From contig JAJYAX010000022.1 of assembly GCA_021779275.1 (NCBI GenBank), positions 1-10,341 on the forward strand: a stretch of DNA of 10,341 bases, in the 5' to 3' direction. A program made the translations under genes and the position numbers. The number at the start of each line of letters is the position of its first letter. Position 1 is the stretch's first letter. Below the pieces are notes generated by a model. That model saw only the letters and a program-made list of their open reading frames with translations, was not told the DNA's origin and ran no database searches. Shown in pieces: positions 1-5,967 of the stretch. Origin of the DNA: Deltaproteobacteria bacterium (GTDB lineage: Bacteria > Desulfobacterota > Desulfobulbia > Desulfobulbales > Desulfocapsaceae).

Positions 1-1
1 A

Positions 2-2422
2 CGTCGAATCACCGGCTATGTTCTTGGAGTACTTCCTGACGAAGTTGTGGATTATATCTTGAAACCCGTTGTTGAGGTCCTGGACAGAGAGCCACTCTTT
101 CACGCCAATCTCATTCCGTTTTTTCGTTGGATGGCCGGATATTACCATTACCCCATCGGCGAGGTCATAAAGACGGCCTTACCGGCCGGGCTAACATCGG
201 GAAGTGAAATAAAAATAATTCTCACCGATGCGGGTCGCGAAAACCTGAGCAACTGGTCGGATCCCTCAACTCCCGAACCTGTTTGGTTCCAGGAATTGCT
301 GGCAAAAGGATATCTGACGCCCGGTATGAGCAAAAAGCTCTTACGCGACAAAAAACAGAAGAAGGTACTGACCGCGTTATTAAAAGTAGCCTACCTTACA
401 CTCTCCGAGCAGCACCGGAAAGACGGCATACGAGAAAAGGAAGAGGTCTGCTATTCGCTTGCTTCCGGAATTGAATTCCCTGCTGATGCTATCTGCTATA
501 ATGAACGGATGTTCGATGCCTTCCGTAACCATTTACAGGAGAAGATCTCCTTCGAACTGAAGAGAACCGAAGTCAAGACCATCTATTATCTCGATATTCT
601 CAGGAATACCTCCGGAAATACGCAGGTTCCCCGGAAGGATCTGTTGAAGGAGTATCCTGGGGCCGCCACGGCAATTCAGGAATTGGTGGCGAAGAAGGTT
701 GTTTTCCGCACTGTCACCAGGGTTTTCAGAAATCCCTTCGGGAGTCAGCTTGCCCATTTTCCTTGTCCTGAAAAGCTTACTGCCGAACAGCAGAAGGCAG
801 TTGAAAAAATCGCAAGCGCACTCAGTTCAGAACAATTCCACACTTTTCTTCTGCATGGGGTCACCGGTTCCGGAAAAACCGAGGTTTATCTCAAGGCGGC
901 CGAAAAAGCCCTGGCCAATGGAAGAGACGTTCTGGTCTTAGTTCCCGAGATAGCATTGGCGACCCAGCTTGAGTCCCATTTCGTATCCCGTTTCGGTGAT
1001 CAGGTTGTCCTGCTGCATTCGGGGCTTTCCACTGGTGAACGGTTTGACCAATGGTCTTTGGCCGCCTCAGGGAAGGCTAAAATAGTCATTGGCGCCCGGT
1101 CGGCGATCTTTGCACCTCTGCAGAATCCGGGCTTAATCGTCGTGGATGAAGAACACGACTCGGGATATAAGCAGGACGATTCCCTGCGCTACCAGGGTCG
1201 TGATCTGGCGGTCCTGCGGGGGCGCACCCATAACGCAGTTGTAGTGCTCGGCTCGGCGACCCCTTCCGTCACCAGTTATTACCATGCGATGCAGGGAAAA
1301 TATACCCTGCTGAAGATGACCAGGAGGGTGGAAGGGCGTCCCATGCCTGTGGTCACCGTCATTGATCTGCGAAAGAAGTCTGTCTCAGGGGAAAAAGGAG
1401 TTTTCCGCAGTGAACTTCGGGAGGCCCTGGCGGAAAATCTGTCCCGAGGGGAGCAGAGCATGCTCCTGATGAACCGGCGCGGGTTTTCCTCCACTGTCTT
1501 CTGCAAGGAATGCGGCACCCCGGTTGAATGTATCCACTGTCATGTCTCCCTGGTTTTTCATAAACAGCAACAACGGCTGGTCTGTCATTACTGCGGGTAT
1601 AATCTGACGCAGAGGCTGGTCTGTTCCAAATGCAGATCAGAGACCCTTGTTCCCATGGGATTCGGGACGGAGAGGATTGAAGAAGAGGTTCGATCTCTTT
1701 TCCCGGATGCACGGGTGGCGCGTCTGGATTCCGACACGGCTGTTGACAGAAAAAAATTTCTTCAGGTCCTGAAGGCTATGTACAACCGGGATATCGATAT
1801 TCTGATTGGTACCCAGATGATTGCCAAGGGACATCATTTTCCCCACGTCACCCTTGTGGGTGTGGCCTGGGCCGATGGTAGCCTGAATATGCCGGATTTT
1901 CGGGCCGCCGAGAGGACATTTCAATTACTCTCTCAGGTGACCGGGAGAGCAGGCAGGGGTGAAACCCCGGGCAGGGTGATTGTTCAGACCATGCAGCCCG
2001 AACATTATTCGATTGTCTTTGCCAGGAATCACCAGTTTGAGGAACTGTACGAGCGCGAACTGAAGATAAGAAAGATGCCTTTTTTTCCACCCTTTGTTAG
2101 ATTAATAGCCTTTCTGATCCATGGCGAGAGTGAATTGGACGTCAGGACGGCGGCCGCAAATGTGGCGACATGCTGCCGGGAGATTGTCGCAGGCATCTGT
2201 CAATCTGCCGACGGCCAATCACCAACCGGCCTTGAGGTTCTGGGACCGGCTCCGGCGCCAATTGACCGGCTGTGTGATCGATACCGTTGGCAGGTCATGA
2301 TCAAGGGACGGCAGGTTGAAGAACTCCATAGGGTCTGCAGCGGGGTTGTCATCATGGCCAAGAGGCTGACTGCCGGAGACACACGCATAGCCGTCGATGT
2401 GGACCCCGAAAACATGATGTGA
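2..2422 (+). CDS. priA: Primosomal protein N' (replication restart helicase PriA), 5' end outside window
   Basis: PriA is the DEAH-type 3'-5' helicase that recognises abandoned replication forks and reloads the replisome. The open frame runs unbroken from base 2, reading RRITGYVLG, which matches the N-terminal DNA-binding domain of PriA. The GTG at 47 is therefore internal and the true start lies upstream of the window. Seen in the sequence: Walker A GVTGSGKT (nt 857-880), Walker B DEEH (nt 1145-1156), an LGSATPS helicase motif, and a zinc-binding insert from nt 1502 with all four CxxC pairs (CKEC, CIHC, CHYC, CSKC). These are followed by GFGTERIEEEV, GTQMIAKGHHFP and QVTGRAGRG. The visible 806 residues are close to the size of long PriA proteins, so only a few tens of residues should be missing. 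It ends 6 bases from the stop of the opposing gene, and no U-tract terminator follows it. Confidence 0.97.
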   Translation, partial: RRITGYVLGVLPDEVVDYILKPVVEVLDREPLFHANLIPFFRWMAGYYHYPIGEVIKTALPAGLTSGSEIKIILTDAGRENLSNWSDPSTPEPVWFQELLAKGYLTPGMSKKLLRDKKQKKVLTALLKVAYLTLSEQHRKDGIREKEEVCYSLASGIEFPADAICYNERMFDAFRNHLQEKISFELKRTEVKTIYYLDILRNTSGNTQVPRKDLLKEYPGAATAIQELVAKKVVFRTVTRVFRNPFGSQLAHFPCPEKLTAEQQKAVEKIASALSSEQFHTFLLHGVTGSGKTEVYLKAAEKALANGRDVLVLVPEIALATQLESHFVSRFGDQVVLLHSGLSTGERFDQWSLAASGKAKIVIGARSAIFAPLQNPGLIVVDEEHDSGYKQDDSLRYQGRDLAVLRGRTHNAVVVLGSATPSVTSYYHAMQGKYTLLKMTRRVEGRPMPVVTVIDLRKKSVSGEKGVFRSELREALAENLSRGEQSMLLMNRRGFSSTVFCKECGTPVECIHCHVSLVFHKQQQRLVCHYCGYNLTQRLVCSKCRSETLVPMGFGTERIEEEVRSLFPDARVARLDSDTAVDRKKFLQVLKAMYNRDIDILIGTQMIAKGHHFPHVTLVGVAWADGSLNMPDFRAAERTFQLLSQVTGRAGRGETPGRVIVQTMQPEHYSIVFARNHQFEELYERELKIRKMPFFPPFVRLIAFLIHGESELDVRTAAANVATCCREIVAGICQSADGQSPTGLEVLGPAPAPIDRLCDRYRWQVMIKGRQVEELHRVCSGVVIMAKRLTAGDTRIAVDVDPENMM

Positions 2423-2428
2423 CTATTT

Positions 2429-3142
2429 TCAGGAGGTGATCTTTCCGGCAGGCTCCGGAAAGAAAAGAGTCCTCAGGGAACGCAGATCGTCATCGATTTC
2501 CATATTGAGAATTTGAGCCAGGGCATTCAGGATAACAATGGCATTCCGGTCGGCATCCAGTCGCGAGGCATGCTTGATCTTGTTGAGAATGCCCTTGTTG
2601 ACAGTCTCGATCTCCTGATAGTATGACTTAACGTTTTGAAGGAAGAAATCGCTGGGGCCGCCTTGCTGGTAGCTGAAGTATTGACGCAGCAGGTAAACGG
2701 AGATTGAACGGAACATGGCCTCGTCAACCGTTGCAAAGGGGAGATGAAATCTGGCCATCGGTTTCAGGATCTCCATGGTCGGACAACCGCTGGTTGCCAT
2801 GATAATTCCCATAATGGAGCTGAGGCCATCCTGGACCAGGGTGTTTTTCGTTACTGTCCTTTCCGCAGTGATACAGGAAACATTACAGGATTCATGGGAT
2901 ACTATGTCTTTGAAGGACGTGACCAGTTCCGAGATGTTTACAGCAATTGGGCAATGGGGCGCCGTCTTTTTGTCCAGACTACAACAGGTGCACTGGTGGT
3001 CTGCCAGATTGGTCCAGTCGGGCCGGTTATGAATGGTCGATTTAAAAAGGAGGGTGTGGCAATCAAGCTGAATCAAAAATCGCTTCTTCAATCCGCTGGG
3101 GAAATCGAAACAATATTTGTACGTGATGTCGTTAGCATTCAT
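2429..3142 (-). CDS. Uncharacterised cysteine-rich protein, partner of the HDOD-GGDEF gene
   Basis: Function is not recognised. The 237-residue product has no signal peptide or membrane segment and looks cytoplasmic. Its N-terminal half has a CTCC cluster (C51, C53, C54) followed by C64 in HCPIA. C86 and C90 come next, then C120 in ATSGCP, which leads into LKPMARFHLPFA (residues 127-138). The C-terminal half is helical and hydrophobic-patterned, ending near GKITS. The spacing of these cysteines and the strongly patterned central block look like a real conserved family. I half recall it as a DUF (possibly DUF6901) in deltaproteobacteria, but cannot confirm that. The ATG lies only 4 bases after the TGA of the upstream HDOD-GGDEF gene and has a weak ribosome site, so the two are probably co-transcribed and translationally coupled. 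A metal- or redox-sensing role for the cysteines is conjecture. Confidence 0.8.
   Translation of the reverse strand: MNANDITYKYCFDFPSGLKKRFLIQLDCHTLLFKSTIHNRPDWTNLADHQCTCCSLDKKTAPHCPIAVNISELVTSFKDIVSHESCNVSCITAERTVTKNTLVQDGLSSIMGIIMATSGCPTMEILKPMARFHLPFATVDEAMFRSISVYLLRQYFSYQQGGPSDFFLQNVKSYYQEIETVNKGILNKIKHASRLDADRNAIVILNALAQILNMEIDDDLRSLRTLFFPEPAGKITS
2441..2462. repeat. 8-bp perfect hairpin just after priA
   Basis: CTTTCCGG (2441-2448) and CCGGAAAG (2455-2462) form a perfect 8-bp inverted repeat with a 6-base loop. It starts 18 bases past the priA stop, inside the last codons of the opposing gene. Neither strand has a T-tract after the stem, so it is not a classical rho-independent terminator. 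It may still stabilise the 3' end of priA mRNA. It could also simply reflect the Pro/Gly-rich C-terminus encoded on the other strand. Confidence 0.45.
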
Positions 3143-3146
3143 TTGG

Positions 3147-4697
3147 TCAGAATTTAAACCATTTCTTCTTGGGTGTAAAGAGTGTTACCCGGTTGCGGCC
3201 CTGATTTTTCGCATCGTAGAGCGCAGTATCAGCCATATTTATGAATTTGCTTTTAGAAAAATGATCTTCAGTTGCCGGTCTATTACAGGCAAGACCAAAG
3301 CTGGCCGTAACATGGTAGATCTGATGGTTTTCTTCAAAGGATGATTTCTCGATCGCCTCTCTTAATTTCTCGCCGACTGCAAGTCCTTGTTCACTGTCCG
3401 TCTCAGGGAGAATGATCACGAATTCTTCGCCGCCATATCGCGCCAGGGTATCGTATTGCCGCAGGTTGGTCTTGAGAACTCGAGCAAATTCTCTCAGAAT
3501 AAAGTCCCCAACCTGGTGACCGTGGGTATCATTGAAGATCTTGAAGTGATCTATATCGATGAGTAAAAGCGAGATATATCCCTCATTTCTGTTTGATCTG
3601 TTGATTTCCTGATCCAGGGCGTTTTGAAAATACCTGTGGTTGTAGACTTCGGTTAAACCGTCGATATTGGCAAGGTTGTCGAGAATTTTGTTTTTATTCA
3701 CAAGTTCCTTGGTGAGATTTTCCAGAGCAATCTTTGCTTCGATGAGCTGTTTGTTCATCTGAGAATAATCAAGGTTCAATAGACTGAGGCGAACATTTGC
3801 CTCTTGAAGGATATCTTGGACCGATTTCGTGTTCTGGATCTGCAGTCCGAAATATTTCCCGGCTTGATCTACGCGCGAATGGATATCGTTCAGAATAGAG
3901 TCGATCTGATCGGTTCGAAGGCCAAGGAGCTTCTTTGCCTCCTTTTTGAACTGCTTATGATATTCCTCCGGTTTAGTGGAGAAAATAATATTGATGAGCA
4001 GGTCTGAAAGATAAACGGCTTTAGTGGTCAGCTGTACTTTTTGATTGTCTCCCTGGTAGGAAGCGGGATCGTGGTGATGGAGTATCGGCAGAAGCAGAAT
4101 AGGTGGAAACCCCCAGTGCCTGGCTACCTCATGCCCTATAAAACAGTGGTCAACGCCGAAAATGGATATCTCCGTGCCGATGCGGTCATGCTGGTCATCC
4201 TCAATGCTGGCCAGTACTTTATCATATTCTTCCGGAAATGTTCTGGCAAAAATCAACTCTCCGAGATTCTGCAGGAGGCCCGAAACGAATATCTCTTCCG
4301 TATTGGCATCATTGACCTTTTCCAGAATAAGCCTGGAGGCGACTGCTGAAGCCAATGATTTTTCCCAGAATTTCTCAAAATTAAAATTGCTGGCTTTCTT
4401 TCCGGTCTTGATGGTCAGAAACGAAAACGACAAAACCAGGCTTCGTACGGCATTGGTGCCAAGGATTGAAACGGCCTGCTGAATAGAACCGACCTGTTGG
4501 GGGAAACTGTAAAAGGCTGAATTGGAGACCTTGAGGATCTTTGCGGAAAGAGAGATATCCTGAGAAACAAGATCAGCAATATCCGATAAAGTGGTATCTT
4601 CTTTGGATGTGAGTGAGATCAGTCTGGATGCAACCGTTGGCAGGGTCGGAAGTTCATCGGAACTGAGAACGGCCTTTAAAAGTTCGTCTTTTTGCAT
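3147..4697 (-). CDS. HDOD-GGDEF diguanylate cyclase
   Basis: This 516-residue cytoplasmic signalling protein probably makes the second messenger c-di-GMP from two GTP. Residues about 12-215 form an HDOD domain, a degenerate HD fold. Where HD hydrolases have a metal-binding HD pair this one reads GLLQNLGEL (140-148), so it should act as a sensor or interaction module, not a phosphodiesterase. Residues about 295-342 are a polar, heptad-like helix, probably a signalling coiled coil. The GGDEF domain starts at DGLTEVYNH (346-354). It has the metal- and substrate-binding DIDHFKIFND (381-390), an intact GGEEF active site (422-426) and an RQYD inhibitory I-site (413-416) at the standard five-residue spacing. 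It is therefore predicted to be active and product-inhibited. It has its own promoter candidate and is followed 4 bases later by the Cys-rich gene. The input signal is unknown. Confidence 0.95.
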   Translation of the reverse strand: MQKDELLKAVLSSDELPTLPTVASRLISLTSKEDTTLSDIADLVSQDISLSAKILKVSNSAFYSFPQQVGSIQQAVSILGTNAVRSLVLSFSFLTIKTGKKASNFNFEKFWEKSLASAVASRLILEKVNDANTEEIFVSGLLQNLGELIFARTFPEEYDKVLASIEDDQHDRIGTEISIFGVDHCFIGHEVARHWGFPPILLLPILHHHDPASYQGDNQKVQLTTKAVYLSDLLINIIFSTKPEEYHKQFKKEAKKLLGLRTDQIDSILNDIHSRVDQAGKYFGLQIQNTKSVQDILQEANVRLSLLNLDYSQMNKQLIEAKIALENLTKELVNKNKILDNLANIDGLTEVYNHRYFQNALDQEINRSNRNEGYISLLLIDIDHFKIFNDTHGHQVGDFILREFARVLKTNLRQYDTLARYGGEEFVIILPETDSEQGLAVGEKLREAIEKSSFEENHQIYHVTASFGLACNRPATEDHFSKSKFINMADTALYDAKNQGRNRVTLFTPKKKWFKF

Positions 4698-4754
4698 GGT
4701 GTTCGACCTGGATAATCCGCAAAGAGTGATAGAGAAATAATATTTTCAGATCCA

Positions 4755-4784
4755 ATTATACTGTTTCCGCTGTTCGAGTTGCAA
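4755..4784 (-). promoter_or_regulatory. Sigma70-type promoter for the HDOD-GGDEF gene
   Basis: On the minus strand, TTGCAA (4784-4779, 4 of 6 consensus bases) is followed after 18 bases by a perfect TATAAT (4760-4755). Transcription would begin near 4748, giving a leader of about 50 bases before the ATG at 4697. A modest AGG ribosome site lies about 9 bases upstream of that ATG. The promoter sits just downstream of the terminator-like hairpin of the kamA gene, which makes an independent HDOD-GGDEF transcript plausible. Confidence 0.5.
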
Positions 4785-4792
4785 GTTCGGAC

Positions 4793-4827
4793 AAAAAAAT
4801 GCTGTAACAACCCTTTGAAAGGACAGC
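4793..4827 (-). terminator. Rho-independent terminator of the KamA-family gene
   Basis: Read on the minus strand, GCTGT (4827-4823) pairs with ACAGC (4805-4801). Inside it CCTT pairs with AAGG, leaving a one-sided bulge of about 7 bases. The stem is followed directly by a run of seven T (4799-4793). It lies just after the kamA stop at 4830, as expected for an intrinsic terminator. The bulge makes it less than ideal. Confidence 0.5.
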
Positions 4828-4829
4828 GG

Positions 4830-5879
4830 TCAGAATGCCTCTCCTGCCTCCGGATATGTGCATATTTCACCGCAGGGACTTTGGAAAACCAGGTTTTTCC
4901 CTCGTGCAAGGACAAAATCCGGAGAGAGGGGGATTTTCCCCTTGCCGCCGGGGGCGTCAAGGGCGAAGGTTGGAATGCCCATCCCCGATACCCTGCCGAT
5001 AAGATGACGAATGATGGCGATCCCTGTTTCTGTAGTGGTTCGGAAGTGATTTGTGCCACGGGTCAAATCGGCCTGAAAGAGATAGTAGGGTTTGACTCGT
5101 ACACGCAAAAGTGCGCGCATAAGGGCCAGTATTACGGATGGGTCGTCATTAATACCCTTCAAAAGAACCGTTTGACAGCCAAGAGGAATACCGCCATCGG
5201 CCAGAAGGGTGCAGGCCCTGGCTGCTTCGGGGGTTATTTCATCGGGATGATTGAAATGGGTATTGATGAAGAGGGGATGAAATTTTTTCAGGATTGTAAC
5301 GAGCCTTTTGGTAATACGCATGGGCAGCGTGCAGGGTGCTCTGGTGCCGATGCGGATGATTTCGATGGAAGGGATTCTCCGCAGCGTGAACAGCAGTTTT
5401 TCGAGAACCTCATCATCAAGCAGTAAGGGGTCGCCGCCGGAGATCAGAACATCCTTGATTGCAGGAGTTTTTCTCAGATAATCAAAACCGGCCTGGATGG
5501 TGTCGTCGGATATATGCATCCTCTCCGTCCCGACCTTGCGTTTGCGTGTACAAAACCTGCAGTACATTGCACATTGGTTTGTTACAAGAAACAAGGCCCT
5601 GTCCGGATAACGGTGCACGAGATTGGGTACGGGGCTGAGGTTCTCTTCTCCGAGAGGATCTGCAATGCAGACGGTATCCTCCAGCTCAGCGGGGTCTGGA
5701 ACGGCCTGTTTCCAAAGAGGATCATGGGGGGTTTTTATGAGATTTAAAAAATATGGATTAATACGCATCGGAAAGTTTGCTATTACCTCCTCCAATACTG
5801 TATTATTGCAATCCAAATGCTTTTGCAGGGCCGAATAGGTGGTAATGCTTTTCTGTAATATGTCTTTCCAGTGTGTCAT
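4830..5879 (-). CDS. kamA: KamA-family radical SAM aminomutase (lysine 2,3-aminomutase-like), short form
   Basis: KamA enzymes use a [4Fe-4S] cluster, S-adenosylmethionine and PLP to move the alpha-amino group of lysine to the beta carbon. The radical SAM cluster motif CAMYCRFC (C103, C107, C110) is present. R112 sits where lysine 2,3-aminomutase has the carboxylate-binding Arg, and ISGGDP (146-151) is intact. D271 in FQADLTRG and D308 in LDAPGGKGK match the two Asp residues that hold the substrate side-chain amine, and K315 matches the PLP lysine. E. coli EpmB, the elongation factor P modifier, lacks these Asp residues as I recall it, which favours a free-lysine or related substrate. At 349 residues the protein lacks the zinc-binding C-terminal extension of the roughly 416-residue clostridial enzyme. 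No acetyltransferase (ablB) or epmA is next to it in this window. The ATG at 5879 is the only good start, because an in-frame TAA lies just upstream and there is no ribosome site. The substrate is unproven. Confidence 0.92.
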   Translation of the reverse strand: MTHWKDILQKSITTYSALQKHLDCNNTVLEEVIANFPMRINPYFLNLIKTPHDPLWKQAVPDPAELEDTVCIADPLGEENLSPVPNLVHRYPDRALFLVTNQCAMYCRFCTRKRKVGTERMHISDDTIQAGFDYLRKTPAIKDVLISGGDPLLLDDEVLEKLLFTLRRIPSIEIIRIGTRAPCTLPMRITKRLVTILKKFHPLFINTHFNHPDEITPEAARACTLLADGGIPLGCQTVLLKGINDDPSVILALMRALLRVRVKPYYLFQADLTRGTNHFRTTTETGIAIIRHLIGRVSGMGIPTFALDAPGGKGKIPLSPDFVLARGKNLVFQSPCGEICTYPEAGEAF

Positions 5880-5887
5880 AGTGAACC

Positions 5888-5916
5888 ATTATGGAGCAAA
5901 GTGATCTGCTTGTCAA
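5888..5916 (-). promoter_or_regulatory. Near-consensus promoter of the KamA-family gene, predicted leaderless
   Basis: On the minus strand a perfect TTGACA (5916-5911) is followed after exactly 17 bases by CATAAT (5893-5888, 5 of 6). Only 8 bases separate the -10 box from the ATG at 5879, so transcription should begin at or within a few bases of the start codon. That agrees with the lack of any Shine-Dalgarno sequence before this gene. Confidence 0.55.
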
Positions 5917-5938
5917 TCTGGCAAACAGTCAAAATAGA
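5910..5938 (+). promoter_or_regulatory. Weak candidate promoter for the malic-enzyme gene
   Basis: TTGTCA (5910-5915, 5 of 6) is followed after 17 bases by AATAGA (5933-5938), a poor -10 box (3 of 6). A TAGAAC alternative has a longer spacer. The -35 box overlaps that of the divergent kamA promoter. The match is weak and the true start may differ. Confidence 0.25.
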
Positions 5939-5967
5939 ACTGAGGAATAATCAACAGGGATTCAACA

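Noticed and set aside
47..49. GTG at 47 as the start of priA
   Set aside because: The frame stays open to base 2 and the upstream residues match the PriA N-terminal domain, so the gene is cut by the window edge.
4779..5426. 215-codon plus-strand open frame opposite the KamA-family gene
   Set aside because: It lies antisense to an unmistakable radical SAM gene, resembles no known protein and has no ribosome site.
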